A stretch of DNA of 64,000 bases from Crocinitomicaceae bacterium. Its GTDB lineage: Bacteria; Bacteroidota; Bacteroidia; Flavobacteriales_D; Crocinitomicaceae. The first letter of the stretch is position 1. Each line of letters opens with the position of its first letter. Of this stretch, positions 28,814 through 38,528 are shown piece after piece. A program made the position numbers and the translations under genes. The stretch is taken from the NCBI GenBank assembly GCA_016708105.1, contig JADJGJ010000001.1, positions 1,178,001-1,242,000 of the forward strand, in the 5' to 3' direction. Under the pieces are notes generated by a model. The model was not told where the DNA came from. It made no database searches and saw only the letters and a program-made list of their open reading frames with translations.

Positions 28814-31800
28814 ATGTCTGGTATGTATCAAAATGTAAACTTTTTCATGCGTTTATTTTTATTTATATCGCTCTTTTGTGGAATGCAAACGGCGCACACG
28901 CAAACTATTTTTAGTGAGCCTTTTGATGAGGCCAATGGATCAATGACAGGTAATGATAACACTGGCGGTGTAGCCTGGTCATCTACTTGTTCTGCTTGTC
29001 TTTCCGGTGACCATTATGAAGTACAGTCAGGTCAGTTAGAAGGACAAGACACCAACGGTCCTGCGGTATGGCAAACCGGTGCAATAGATATTTCTACTTG
29101 CAGTTATATTGAAATTGCATTTGATATTACCAGTGTTGGAACAATGGAAGCATGCGGTACAGGTTGCAATGCAGTTGATTGGGTAATGCTTGAATACAAT
29201 ATTGATGGATCAGGTTGGCAAACTCCTGATAATTCTTTCTTATGCAGCGGTGCCTGCGCAGATGTGAATGTAGTGCAGGCAGATGATGTTACCGGTGGCA
29301 CAATAACTTATTCAACAGGATGCATGAATGGCGGAAATTCAGTTCAAATCAGAATTACAGTGCAAACCTGGGCAGCTGATGAATACTGGAGAATTGATAA
29401 TGTTACCCTATCTTGTTCTTCCGGTCCTGATGCTGATGCTGGTGATGATATTTCTATTTGCAATGGATCATCTGTCACGTTAAATGGCAGCGGAACAGGT
29501 ACTCCTGATTGGTCACCTTCTTCAGGTTTAAATTTTACCGATATTTTTAATCCTGTGGCAAGTCCTTCCTCAACCACTACATATACATTAACCGTAACAT
29601 CAGGCGCATGTTCTGCAACAGATGATGTGCTGGTAAATATTATACCTGTTAATCCAATTTCCATCACACCAGATGAAACAATTTGTGCCGGTGATTGCTC
29701 TAACCTTACAGTGTCTGGTGCTGATTATTACGCATGGGATGCTAACGCAGACATGACTGATTTGACTCAAGCCAATCAAACTGTTTGTCCTGCATCAACA
29801 ACAACCTATCAGGTGACTGCATTTACAGCAGGAACTAATATCATTGTGAACGGTGATTTTGAAGCAGGTAATACCGGTTTTAATTCCTCTTACACATTTA
29901 CTAATCCAGCTAATTTTGGTGAAGCAGAATATAATGTGATACCTAATCCACAAACCTATAACGGAGGTTTTTCACCTTGTACTGATCATACAACCGGCGC
30001 CGGAAATATGCTAGTCGTAAATGGATCTGCTGTTGTTGGTTCAACTGTTTGGTGTCAGGATGTTGCCGTTCAACCCAACACAGATTATTTGTTTAGCGCA
30101 TGGCTCACATCTGTGCATCCGGTGAATCCGGCTGAGTTGCAATTTACTATTAATGGAATTCCAATTGGAGCTGGTCTTACTGCCAATTCAACAACATGTG
30201 ATTGGCAACAATTTTTCAGCACATGGAATTCAGGTGCCAACACCACAGTAACTATTTGTATCACCAATTTGAATACAAATGTGATGGGAAATGATTTTGC
30301 GCTGGATGATATTAGTTTTACCCCGGTGTGTGAGCAAACCGAATCTGTTACCATCACGGTAACAAGTTCTCCGGTGGTGAATGCGGAGTCAGATGTTGAA
30401 GCATGTGATGGAGAAATTGTTTCTGTGAATTCACTCAGTTCTACACCCGGTGGAGCAACAATGACGTGGACAAATTCACAAACAAGTATTGGTCTGGCAG
30501 CTTCAGGAAGTGGTAATATTCCTTCGTTTACGGCAACAAATTCCGGTAGCTCACCTGTCACCGCTACTATCACGGTTACTGCAACTGCAGGATCATGCAC
30601 TAGTCCAGATGAAGTTTTTACAATTACGGTGAATCCAACTCCATCAGTGAATGCAGGAACTGACCAAACTGTATGTGAAGGAGATTTGGTTACGCTCACT
30701 GCTTCAAATCCAGATGGTGCAACATTGACTTGGGATAATGGCATTACTGATAACGTTGCATTTATTCCCGCAGTGGGAACCACAACATACAACGTGACAG
30801 CGACATTTACTTCAACCGGATGTGATGCAACTGATGCGGTGAACGTTACCGTGTCAGCAATGCCAAATGTAGTGATCAATCCTGCCGGGCCATTCAATAC
30901 AATGTCTGGTGTACAAAACATCACGGCATCACCGGCTGGTGGTACGTGGAGTGCTGATTGTGGTGCATGTATCAATGCAACTACCGGTGCATTTAATCCA
31001 GCAGTTGCAGGCACCGGAACATGGGAAATTTGTTACACTGCCGGTACTGCACCTTGTATTGATTCTGATTGTATCAATATCGTGGTTACAAATGATTGTG
31101 CTTTGAGTGCAACCATCTTGTCAAACAATCCAACTTGTTTTCAATTTAATGATGGTTCAGTATCTATTAATGTGAGTGGAGCATCAGGTACTGCAGATTA
31201 TATAATTACCAATTCTTCAGGCACAGTTGTAAATACCGGTAATTCCAATGCAGCAAATAATCTTGTTGAAGGTTGGTATTACTTTGAAGTGACAGATGAT
31301 TTGGGTTGTGTTTTAATTGATTCTGTTGAAATAATTCATCCTGAACAAATGGTTATTCAAATGAATATTGTTCAACCTGCGTGTTATGGTATTGCAAGTG
31401 GGGCGGTATATATTGATACAATATTAAATTATACAGGCGCTTATAATCAGGTTGGATATTTCTGGAATCCAAACCCGTCAGGTACCAATGGAATTGGAGC
31501 AGACACGCTTGAAAATTTGGGCGAAGGACAATACAATTTAGTGATCAATGATCAAAATGGTTGTTCTGTTTCTCTTGATTTTGATATTGTATTTCCTGAT
31601 TCACTTTACCTTGTTGAATTTGGATATGAGCCTGCATATTGTAGGATTTTTTGGTATCAATCAGGCAATGGAGTTGTTTATGCTTCAGCATCAGGCGGAA
31701 CTCCTGACTATGAATATTTGTGGACCAATCTTGAAACCGGGGTTAACGCTTCTAGTTCAACCTGGGGCGGATTAAATCCGGGCACATATCAGATTACAGT

Positions 31801-32446
31801 TACTGATGAGAACGGATGTGTTTTGCAACAAAATATTGAAGTTGATTCTTTGAGTCCTGTGGCTGATTTTGATCTTACTTCGCCTCAATTATCGGGACTT
31901 TTTGAAGGCAATGCCATTGTGACTGTTCATCTTGAAAATCAATCTTACAATTATTCAAATCCCATTGATCCATTCACAGATACAACATTTTTCTGGCATT
32001 TTGGTTTCGAAGGTGATCCTTGGGTTTTGAGTACCAATGTCAACGAAACTTTTGACATCAGTTATACTCAGGCCGGTGTGTATGAAATATGTCTTGCAGC
32101 ATACAATAATAATGGATGTGCAGACACCTCGTGCATGACCATCACAGTATATGATGCTTTTACATTCACGCCGGTAAATATTTTTACTCCGGATGGTGAC
32201 GGTGCAAATGATGTATTCACGTTTAATGATTTGGCAAAATCAGTTGAGTTATTTACTTGCGTTATTGTTGATCGCTGGGGTGTAGTTATGTATGAGATGA
32301 GTTCAATTGCTGATGAATGGGATGGCACAGATAAGCAAGGAAACAAATGCAGTGATGGAGTTTATTTTTATACCTATGAATTAGTTTCCTTCAATGGCAT
32401 TGAACAAAGTGGTCAGGGCACAATTCAATTGATTGGGGAAAAATAA
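28814..32446 (+). CDS. Large T9SS-secreted surface protein with SprB-type repeats and gliding-associated C-terminal domain
   Basis: About 1210 residues. The signal peptide ends near MQTAHTQ. The body is a string of extracellular beta domains: a lectin/jelly-roll-like first part, Ig-like repeats (VNAGTDQTVCEGDLVTLTAS), SprB-like repeats (WGGLNPGTYQITVTDENGC) and a PKD-type domain (FWHFGFEGDP). The last 90 residues match the CHU_C/type B T9SS sorting domain (NIFTPDGDGANDVFTF, VDRWGVVMYE, WDGTDKQGNKCSDGVYFYTY). It should therefore be exported across the outer membrane and attached or released at the surface. Probably adhesin-like; no enzyme motif seen. Confidence 0.9.
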   Translation: MSGMYQNVNFFMRLFLFISLFCGMQTAHTQTIFSEPFDEANGSMTGNDNTGGVAWSSTCSACLSGDHYEVQSGQLEGQDTNGPAVWQTGAIDISTCSYIEIAFDITSVGTMEACGTGCNAVDWVMLEYNIDGSGWQTPDNSFLCSGACADVNVVQADDVTGGTITYSTGCMNGGNSVQIRITVQTWAADEYWRIDNVTLSCSSGPDADAGDDISICNGSSVTLNGSGTGTPDWSPSSGLNFTDIFNPVASPSSTTTYTLTVTSGACSATDDVLVNIIPVNPISITPDETICAGDCSNLTVSGADYYAWDANADMTDLTQANQTVCPASTTTYQVTAFTAGTNIIVNGDFEAGNTGFNSSYTFTNPANFGEAEYNVIPNPQTYNGGFSPCTDHTTGAGNMLVVNGSAVVGSTVWCQDVAVQPNTDYLFSAWLTSVHPVNPAELQFTINGIPIGAGLTANSTTCDWQQFFSTWNSGANTTVTICITNLNTNVMGNDFALDDISFTPVCEQTESVTITVTSSPVVNAESDVEACDGEIVSVNSLSSTPGGATMTWTNSQTSIGLAASGSGNIPSFTATNSGSSPVTATITVTATAGSCTSPDEVFTITVNPTPSVNAGTDQTVCEGDLVTLTASNPDGATLTWDNGITDNVAFIPAVGTTTYNVTATFTSTGCDATDAVNVTVSAMPNVVINPAGPFNTMSGVQNITASPAGGTWSADCGACINATTGAFNPAVAGTGTWEICYTAGTAPCIDSDCINIVVTNDCALSATILSNNPTCFQFNDGSVSINVSGASGTADYIITNSSGTVVNTGNSNAANNLVEGWYYFEVTDDLGCVLIDSVEIIHPEQMVIQMNIVQPACYGIASGAVYIDTILNYTGAYNQVGYFWNPNPSGTNGIGADTLENLGEGQYNLVINDQNGCSVSLDFDIVFPDSLYLVEFGYEPAYCRIFWYQSGNGVVYASASGGTPDYEYLWTNLETGVNASSSTWGGLNPGTYQITVTDENGCVLQQNIEVDSLSPVADFDLTSPQLSGLFEGNAIVTVHLENQSYNYSNPIDPFTDTTFFWHFGFEGDPWVLSTNVNETFDISYTQAGVYEICLAAYNNNGCADTSCMTITVYDAFTFTPVNIFTPDGDGANDVFTFNDLAKSVELFTCVIVDRWGVVMYEMSSIADEWDGTDKQGNKCSDGVYFYTYELVSFNGIEQSGQGTIQLIGEK

Positions 32447-32456
32447 ATTCCGACGA

Positions 32457-32644
32457 GTAGGCGCAGGTCGTGACCTGCGCCAATGTTTGAACGTGACCTG
32501 CGCCAATGTTTGAACGTGACCTGCGCCAATGTTTGAACGTGTCCTGCGCCAATGTTTGAACGTGACCTGCACCAATGTTTGAAAGTGACCTGCGCAAAGT
32601 TTGAACGTAACCTGCACCAATGCACGGATACGATCTGCGTCTAC
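32457..32644. repeat. Tandem array of a 23-base unit inside a palindromic element
   Basis: Starting at 32470, seven head-to-tail units follow (GTGACCTGCGCCAATGTTTG plus AAC). The first three are identical, later ones have one to a few changes, and unit 6 is one base short. The array sits between GTAGGCGCAGGTC on its left and GATCTGCGTCTAC on its right, the two halves of the palindrome seen at 5480, 42395 and 44390. So it appears to be a family member whose right half was amplified. There are no unique spacers, so it is not a CRISPR. Confidence 0.85.
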
Positions 32645-32737
32645 TAATAATTTCAACAGAATTTTTCTTCTACAACCTAAATTTCACTAGAAATTAATCT
32701 TCGGTTGTTTGAATGATGAACAAGAAATTTTTTTTGA

Positions 32738-33067
32738 TTACTGAACAGTGACAGTTTGTGAGGCAGTTCCAACGTCGCCCATCCAGCTGAATTTGCTGTA
32801 TGCTTCCAATGTGACCGTATAAGTGCCGGGAATGGTAAAGATTACTTTTATTTGCTGATCAGACCACGCCTGCGTATTTTCAGGTGCGCCGGTTGGACCC
32901 ACCATAGTCCAAAGATAACTTAAAGCTCGTTTTGAGCAGGATGTGAATACTACCTCCTGACCGGTGCTGACACTCGTTTGACCATTGTCAATACAAGCTT
33001 CAGGCGGTTTTGAGCAGGCTGTAAATATCAGCACGACAAAAATGAAAAAGCAGTTTTTCTTGAACAC
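32738..33067 (-). CDS. Small lipoprotein with PKD-like domain
   Basis: A 109-residue protein. The N-terminus MFKKNCFFIFVVLIFTAC is a lipoprotein signal with the cleavage before Cys18. The remaining 90 residues resemble one PKD/Ig-like fold (STGQEVVFTSCS, YLWTMVGP, FTIPGTYTVTLEAYS). It is probably displayed on the outer membrane, with an adhesive or structural role. No partner is evident; it lies 54 bases downstream of the YdcF-like gene on the same strand. Confidence 0.78.
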   Translation of the reverse strand: MFKKNCFFIFVVLIFTACSKPPEACIDNGQTSVSTGQEVVFTSCSKRALSYLWTMVGPTGAPENTQAWSDQQIKVIFTIPGTYTVTLEAYSKFSWMGDVGTASQTVTVQ

Positions 33068-33121
33068 CCGGTTTAAATTTGGTACGAATTTACGAAAGCA
33101 AATTTCACACCAATTAACGAT

Positions 33122-33748
33122 TTACAAAAATTTTGGTTGGCGGTTGAGAATAAAAACGTCAATGATGGCAGTTAGTTTTGCGGCAAGTTCCCGCCAGTGG
33201 GTCAAATTATTTTTTTTCTGAACATCCCTTGCATTGTAGCCTATGGCATCTATACCGTGACATCTTGCGATAAAAACAGCGCGCTGATTGTGAAATTCTT
33301 GACTCACAATTATTAACGAAGTACAATGGAAAACTTTTTTGGCTCTGACAACTGAATCTAACGTTCTGAATCCTGCATAATCTCTGATAATATTTGAATC
33401 AGGTACACCTAAAGAAATCAGATATTCGGCCATGTCTGTTGTCTCATCATAAGATTGAATATGATTATCACCGCTGACAATGATCTTTTTTACTTTTCTT
33501 GAAAAATAAAGTTCAGCTGCGGCTTCCATTCTGTACTTAAAATAAGGGTTCAATCCAACCTTACCGTTCTTGGCAGCACCCAGTACAAGTGCATATTCAC
33601 GTGTTGGAATTTCTTCAATATCATGGTAGAGATAGGATGAGGTTGTATAGATGATGAGCATGGAACTGCATAGTCCCCAGAAAATAAATCCAAGAAATAA
33701 TGCAGAAAAATTCATAATAATTCTGTAAATTACATTTTGTGCAAGCAT
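33122..33748 (-). CDS. YdcF/SanA-like membrane protein (DUF218)
   Basis: A 208-residue protein with one N-terminal membrane helix (IIMNFSALFLGFIFWGLCSS), then a DUF218 domain: YALVLGAAKNGKVGLNPYF, KKIIVSGDNHIQSYDETTDM, NIIRDYAGFRTLDSVVRAK, IIVSQEFHNQRAVFIARCHG. This is the order of SanA/YdcF proteins, linked to envelope barrier function in enterobacteria. The charged pocket residues (Asp/Glu in DETTDM, R-T-x-D-S) are conserved. Substrate unknown. Confidence 0.85.
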   Translation of the reverse strand: MLAQNVIYRIIMNFSALFLGFIFWGLCSSMLIIYTTSSYLYHDIEEIPTREYALVLGAAKNGKVGLNPYFKYRMEAAAELYFSRKVKKIIVSGDNHIQSYDETTDMAEYLISLGVPDSNIIRDYAGFRTLDSVVRAKKVFHCTSLIIVSQEFHNQRAVFIARCHGIDAIGYNARDVQKKNNLTHWRELAAKLTAIIDVFILNRQPKFL

Positions 33749-33991
33749 AAATCAATTTGTTTTCCAGGCTGAAAAGTGCAATGAATAGGTGAGTTAACCA
33801 AATAATATCCACCGTTCTTGTATGGTTAATTATTGTTCGCAGTAAGTGAATAATTATTCGCAGTGTATGGCTTCAAAGCCTATGTATTGTAAGTTTTAGT
33901 GATTGTGGCAAACATTTTGTAAAAGGATACGTAACCAACTGTAACGCGTGCGTTATATAGAAGCAAAGAAAGTAAAACCAACCAAAGAATT

Positions 33992-34618
33992 ATGCCAGTA
34001 AACCCCATTTATCATCACACGCCCGACCGCCTGATGCAGGAGTTGGAGTGGATAAAGCGAGCCAAGGAGGACCCGAGGAGTTTTGAGCCGCTTTATAACA
34101 AATACTATGAGCAAATTTTCAGGTACATCTATCAACGTATGGACGACAAAGAACTTGCTCACGATATCACAAGTCAGGTTTTTTTGAAGGCATTGAATAA
34201 TTTACCCCGGTATGAATATCGCGGTGTGCCTTTTGCCAGCTGGTTGTATCGTATTGCCAAAAGTGAGTTGTATCAATCGTTTCGAGATGAGAAGGCAACT
34301 CGCACCATTCACGTAGATTCTTCCAATCTTTCTGAAATTATTGAAGAATTGGAAGAAGATTTTTCTGATGAAAAACGTACCGTGCTGCTCAAAGCAATTG
34401 CAGAACTTGGAGAAGAGGATGTGCAGATGATTGAAATGCGTTATTTTGAGAAAAGATCTTTCAAAGAAATTGGTGAGATACTTGAAATCACAGAGAACAA
34501 CGCTAAGGTAAAAGCACATCGCATTGTGCAAAAAATGAAAACCTTATTTAGTAAAATAGGATATGAACTAAGCCTTGATGAGGTGCCGTTAAAACAAACA
34601 AAAAAACGCAACGCATAA
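33992..34618 (+). CDS. Sigma-70 family (ECF-type) RNA polymerase sigma factor
   Basis: A 208-residue protein with region 2 (RSFEPLYNKYYEQIFRYIYQ, KELAHDITSQVFLKAL, GVPFASWLYRIAKSEL) and region 4 with a helix-turn-helix (VQMIEMRYFEKRSFKEIGEI, NNAKVKAHRIVQKM). The gene is followed after 25 bases by a single-pass membrane protein, the usual place of an anti-sigma factor. About 240 bases of noncoding DNA precede it. Confidence 0.92.
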   Translation: MPVNPIYHHTPDRLMQELEWIKRAKEDPRSFEPLYNKYYEQIFRYIYQRMDDKELAHDITSQVFLKALNNLPRYEYRGVPFASWLYRIAKSELYQSFRDEKATRTIHVDSSNLSEIIEELEEDFSDEKRTVLLKAIAELGEEDVQMIEMRYFEKRSFKEIGEILEITENNAKVKAHRIVQKMKTLFSKIGYELSLDEVPLKQTKKRNA

Positions 34619-34643
34619 AGGAAAATATTATTCAGGATTACGT

Positions 34644-35450
34644 ATGAAAAATTCAAAAATCATAGTTGACAGACCTCCACTGGACGCCAAAGAAATACAA
34701 GCCGGAATGAATTTCGGACAACTCATGGCATCCTATCAGGTTATGTCTAAACCATTCTATAAAACCAAATGGTTTTTTGGTACTGCAGGTATGGCTTCCA
34801 TCGGCTTATTAGTCGGTGGAAGCATTGTTTTAAATCAAGACGATCAGCCCGATTCCGTGCTTTCCCAAAATCCGGTTTCAGCTCAGGTAGTCGATGATGA
34901 ACCTGATATCACGCCACCCAATACTCAATCATTGATTGCCCTCAACATTCCGGGATCTGATCAAAAAGAGTCAAAGGAAACTTATTACATCGATCAACAA
35001 AAAAATAAAGAGGATGATAAAAAAAATACATTGTTAGTTAACCAGACAAATGGTAATTCAGAATTAGAAGAGATGGAAGTTGAGAAGGCTAAGGTTGTTG
35101 AAGATACTCCGGATGAAAGCAAAGAAAAAAAATCAAGCTTTGACCCGATGGATCTCACGCCACGAATTGCCGGTAAAATGAACGGTGAAATTACCCGTGA
35201 TGATCTTTTTGATAATAAAGGACTCACCACCAATGCAGATGTAAGTATCATTCACTTTGAACTTCACCTCATTGATGGGTTAGGTGGTAAAGTTTTTGAA
35301 GAAGAGAGCAATCAACTGAATCAGCAAATGAAAGCAGCACTTCAAAATGTAGAGAAGGGTGAGACCATTTATTTCGAAAATATCCGGGGTAAAACTTCAG
35401 ATGGTCATGTTGTGAGATTGAATCCTCTAAGATATGTGTTGCTCAACTAA
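34644..35450 (+). CDS. Single-pass membrane protein, candidate anti-sigma factor
   Basis: A 268-residue protein. The N-terminal 45 residues are cytoplasmic, then there is one transmembrane helix (FFGTAGMASIGLLVGGSIVL), a long charged low-complexity linker rich in Asp/Glu/Lys/Gln, and a C-terminal domain (DVSIIHFELHLIDGLGGKVF, YFENIRGKTSDGHVVRL) that recalls the C-terminal part of GldM-like proteins. No zinc anti-sigma motif (HxxxCxxC) is visible. Position behind the sigma gene is the only support for an anti-sigma role. Confidence 0.7.
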   Translation: MKNSKIIVDRPPLDAKEIQAGMNFGQLMASYQVMSKPFYKTKWFFGTAGMASIGLLVGGSIVLNQDDQPDSVLSQNPVSAQVVDDEPDITPPNTQSLIALNIPGSDQKESKETYYIDQQKNKEDDKKNTLLVNQTNGNSELEEMEVEKAKVVEDTPDESKEKKSSFDPMDLTPRIAGKMNGEITRDDLFDNKGLTTNADVSIIHFELHLIDGLGGKVFEEESNQLNQQMKAALQNVEKGETIYFENIRGKTSDGHVVRLNPLRYVLLN

Positions 35451-35526
35451 ATAGATTTAGTATGTAATCTATGGTTTTAGAATGAGTTGACTTATCAACA
35501 AATAATCATTAAGTTTTCACGAAATC

Positions 35527-35558
35527 TTGTAAAACAACCCATCCATCTCGTACATTTG
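35527..35558 (+). promoter_or_regulatory. Candidate housekeeping promoter of the DUF6089 gene
   Basis: TTG at 35527-35529 is separated by 21 bases from TACATTTG at 35551-35558, fitting the Bacteroidota consensus TTG-N17-23-TAnnTTTG. The start codon follows within 13-19 bases. Confidence 0.5.
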
Positions 35559-35570
35559 ACGTCATGATGG

Positions 35571-36527
35571 ATGAATATGTGGTTGGATAAAAAAATTGCA
35601 ATTTTGGTTGTGGGTATGCTGTCGTTGGGAAATTTCTCCCTTGCACAACCAACAAATTTTACTACTTCAGATTATTGGAAACATCAACGCAAAGAAATTT
35701 TCTTTGGAGTTGGTGCCAGTAATTTTTTGAGTGATCTGGGCGGTTTGAACCGGATTGGTACTGACTATTCTCCTGTTGATATGGAATGGTCGGTGACACG
35801 TCCTTCAGGTCACTTTGGATTCAGATACCGTTTTCGCCCTTGGCTTGCTACTTCTTCTATTCTTCAATATGGCATTTTAAAGGCTGATGATGCTTTAACT
35901 AATGAGCCTTACAGGCATTACCGTAATCTCAAAGTTCGAACCCATCTTTTTGAATTTTCTCAGCATCTTGAATGCATTATTTTTAATAGTGAACATTTTG
36001 GAAAACGATATAAAATTGCCGGATTGAAAGGAATGCGGAATAAAAACACGCTGATTTATCTGATTTCCGGTTTTTCTGTCATTGGCTATATTCCTCAAGG
36101 CCCCGGTGATGGTGGATGGACAAATTTAAGACCTTTGAATACTGAGGGTCAGGGATTGCCAAACGGACCTACTCCTTACAAATTTATCACTTATGGAATT
36201 CCTTTTGGTATTGGTTGCAAATTAGGCATTGACGCACTTTGGCGTATTTCTTTTGAACTAACTTATACAAAAACATTTACTGATTATCTGGACGATGTAA
36301 GTTCAGTGTATTACAATAATTCTCTTATTGACAGTGCTTACGGTTCAACGGCATCGTATTTTGCTGATCCTTCATCAGGAGAATTTTCAAATTGGACTAA
36401 TCCCGGTGAAATGAGGGGTGATTCAAAACAAAAGGATGCGTATATGTTTTTCAATATTTCTTTCATTCGCAACGTCACCTACAAACGTTCTAAAAAACTG
36501 AAGTTTCAGTATCGCCCAAGGTTTTAA
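35571..36527 (+). CDS. DUF6089/PorG-like outer-membrane beta-barrel protein
   Basis: A 318-residue protein with a signal peptide (ends GNFSLAQ). The mature start YWKHQRKEIFFGVGASNFLS and GHFGFRYRFRPWLA resemble the DUF6089 family, which includes PorG, an outer-membrane part of the T9SS/gliding apparatus. Alternating hydrophobic strands throughout and the aromatic C-terminus (QYRPRF) fit a beta-barrel. It is a single gene with its own candidate promoter. The link to T9SS is inferred from family and the other T9SS-type proteins in the window. Confidence 0.78.
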   Translation: MNMWLDKKIAILVVGMLSLGNFSLAQPTNFTTSDYWKHQRKEIFFGVGASNFLSDLGGLNRIGTDYSPVDMEWSVTRPSGHFGFRYRFRPWLATSSILQYGILKADDALTNEPYRHYRNLKVRTHLFEFSQHLECIIFNSEHFGKRYKIAGLKGMRNKNTLIYLISGFSVIGYIPQGPGDGGWTNLRPLNTEGQGLPNGPTPYKFITYGIPFGIGCKLGIDALWRISFELTYTKTFTDYLDDVSSVYYNNSLIDSAYGSTASYFADPSSGEFSNWTNPGEMRGDSKQKDAYMFFNISFIRNVTYKRSKKLKFQYRPRF

Positions 36528-36597
36528 ATCAGGTTGACTGCGTTAATAACTTTAGACCTATTTTTATATCTTATCTGAAAAGTCAAATTGCTTGTAT

Positions 36598-36605
36598 TAA
36601 TTTTG
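36598..36605 (+). promoter_or_regulatory. Candidate -7 element for pyrD
   Basis: TAATTTTG matches TAnnTTTG and lies 26 bases before the pyrD ATG. No -33 TTG at proper spacing was found, so support is weak. Confidence 0.3.
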
Positions 36606-36631
36606 TACAACCTTAGCTCAGTGCTTAAGTC

Positions 36632-37669
36632 ATGTACAAAATTTTTATCAGACCCATCTTATTTCTTTTCTCAGCAGAAAAAGCGCATCATTTTACTTTT
36701 CGTATGCTGAGGTGGTCTGCAAAAATTCCGGGTATCAAAGCATTACGCCGAGCTCAATTTGATTTCCACAATCCCCAACTAGAGAAAGAAGTTTTTGGAT
36801 TGAAATTTAAAAATCCTGTTGGTCTTGCTGCAGGGTTTGATAAGAATGCGATTTTGTTGAATGAATTGGAAGATTTTGGTTTTGGTTTTATTGAAATTGG
36901 AACCGTTACGCCAAAGCCGCAGCCCGGTAATCCTAAACCTCGCTTGTTCAGGTTAGTAAAAGATGAGGCTATCATTAACCGCATGGGTTTTAATAATGAC
37001 GGTGCTGATGTAATTGCAGATCGCCTATCAAAAAGAAGATCAAAAATTCTCATCGGTGGCAATATTGGCAAAAATACAGCTACCGGAGACGACGGCGCAA
37101 AACAAGATTATATGTATGACTTCTCAGCACTGCATCCGTATGTTGATTATTTTGTGGTGAATGTGAGTTGTCCCAATGTCGGAAGTTTGGCAAAATTGCA
37201 GAACAAAGATTTTTTAGTTGATCTCTTGAATTCGCTCAAAAAGAAAAATGAAGAACTCGGAAAACAAAAACCTATTCTGCTTAAAATAGCACCAGACTTG
37301 AATAGCATTCAACTGGATGAAGTAATTGAAATTATACGTGAAACAAAAATTGCCGGTGTTGTTGCAACTAATACCAGCACATCACGTGAAGGGCTGAATA
37401 CTTCTCAAGAAAAAGTGAGTGAAATTGGCAATGGAGGATTATCAGGCAAACCGGTGAAGCAGCGCAGCACTGAAGTAATTCGGTATCTTTCAGAAAAATC
37501 AAACAAAGCATTTCCAATTATTGGTGTTGGCGGTATTCATTCGCCGACTGATGCTATTGAGAAAATGCGCGCCGGGGCTGATCTAGTGCAGATTTATACA
37601 GGATTTATTTACGAGGGACCATCTATCATTAAAAAAATAAACAAAGCCTTGCTGCATGAAAAACACTGA
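36632..37669 (+). CDS. pyrD: Dihydroorotate dehydrogenase, quinone-dependent (class 2)
   Basis: Oxidises dihydroorotate to orotate at the inner membrane, passing electrons to quinone. The 345 residues and the N-terminal amphipathic/hydrophobic extension (KIFIRPILFLFSAEKAHHFT) mark class 2. Motifs are KNPVGLAAGFDKNA, IEIGTVTPKPQPGNPKPRLF, NRMGFNNDGADV, FVVNVSCPNVGSL (catalytic Ser is expected in this loop), GLSGKPVKQRSTEVI and IIGVGGIHSPTDA (FMN phosphate). It overlaps the next gene by 14 bases. Confidence 0.96.
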   Translation: MYKIFIRPILFLFSAEKAHHFTFRMLRWSAKIPGIKALRRAQFDFHNPQLEKEVFGLKFKNPVGLAAGFDKNAILLNELEDFGFGFIEIGTVTPKPQPGNPKPRLFRLVKDEAIINRMGFNNDGADVIADRLSKRRSKILIGGNIGKNTATGDDGAKQDYMYDFSALHPYVDYFVVNVSCPNVGSLAKLQNKDFLVDLLNSLKKKNEELGKQKPILLKIAPDLNSIQLDEVIEIIRETKIAGVVATNTSTSREGLNTSQEKVSEIGNGGLSGKPVKQRSTEVIRYLSEKSNKAFPIIGVGGIHSPTDAIEKMRAGADLVQIYTGFIYEGPSIIKKINKALLHEKH

Positions 37670-38522
37670 AGTAAAATTGGTTGAGTGTCCGCGTGATGCC
37701 ATGCAGGGTTTACATGATTATATTCCTGCAGAGATAAAAATTGAGTACATCACGCAGTTACTTAAAGTAGGATTTGATACCTTGGATTTTGGAAGTTTTG
37801 TTTCACCAAAAGCTATTCCGCAAATGCGCGATACCGCTGAGGTAACTGAGGCTATTGATTTGAGTAATACCAAAACAAAATTGTTAGCCATTGTGGCAAA
37901 TCAGCGCGGGGCAGAATCTGCAGTGGAATACAGTAAAATTTCTTATCTCGGTTTTCCGTTTTCAATTTCTGAAACTTTTCAGCAGCGCAATACAAATTCG
38001 TCCATTGAAACTTCTTTACAAACTGTAAAAGACATTCAGAAAATTTGTGCTGATGCCAATAAAAAATTAGTGGTATATATTTCAATGGCATTTGGTAATC
38101 CATATGGTGATGCATGGAATACAGGTATTGCTAAAGATTGGTGCAGAAAATTATTTGAACAAACCGGTGCAGATATATTGGCTTTGTCTGACACTATTGG
38201 TGTTTCAAATCCGCAAAATATTCGTGAATTATTTTCTGATTTGATTCCGGCTTTACCGCAAGTTGAATTTGGAGCACATCTTCACTCAACACCTGAAACA
38301 GTAATTGAAAAGGTAGAAGCTGCATATCAATCAGGTTGCCGCAGGTTTGATGGTGCAATAAAAGGATTTGGCGGCTGCCCAATGGCAAAAGATGATCTCA
38401 CGGGCAATATGCCTACTGAATTAATGGTTCAATGGTTTAACCAAAATAATATTGGTATAAATATTGATGAACAAGAGTTTCAAAAATCAATAACAAAAGC
38501 AATTGAAGTTTTTCCTAAATAA
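37656..38522 (+). CDS. mvaB: Hydroxymethylglutaryl-CoA lyase
   Basis: Splits HMG-CoA into acetoacetate and acetyl-CoA, the last step of leucine breakdown. The 288 residues form a DRE-TIM barrel: LVECPRDAMQGLHDYIP at the start (metal-binding Asp), FGAHLHSTPET (metal-binding His pair) and GAIKGFGGCPMAKDDLTGN with the catalytic Cys. The start deviates slightly from the usual VGPRDGLQ (CPRDAMQG), as seen in the Bacteroidota subfamily. Overlap with pyrD suggests co-transcription without an obvious pathway link. Confidence 0.92.
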   Translation: MKNTEVKLVECPRDAMQGLHDYIPAEIKIEYITQLLKVGFDTLDFGSFVSPKAIPQMRDTAEVTEAIDLSNTKTKLLAIVANQRGAESAVEYSKISYLGFPFSISETFQQRNTNSSIETSLQTVKDIQKICADANKKLVVYISMAFGNPYGDAWNTGIAKDWCRKLFEQTGADILALSDTIGVSNPQNIRELFSDLIPALPQVEFGAHLHSTPETVIEKVEAAYQSGCRRFDGAIKGFGGCPMAKDDLTGNMPTELMVQWFNQNNIGINIDEQEFQKSITKAIEVFPK

Positions 38523-38528
38523 TATCTT

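Noticed and set aside
30085..31014. 309-codon open frame antisense to the large surface protein gene
   Set aside because: It is a shadow of the Thr/Ser/Asn-rich repeat coding sequence on the plus strand and shows Val/Thr/Ala bias without recognisable domains.
32457..32644. Possible CRISPR array
   Set aside because: The units are directly joined without unique spacers and there are no cas genes; the units derive from a palindromic element.
32381..32656. Several overlapping open frames through the 23-base repeats on the minus strand
   Set aside because: A 23-base repeat has no internal stop in these frames by chance; the frames cross repeat units, have no family likeness and overlap the 3' end of a real gene.
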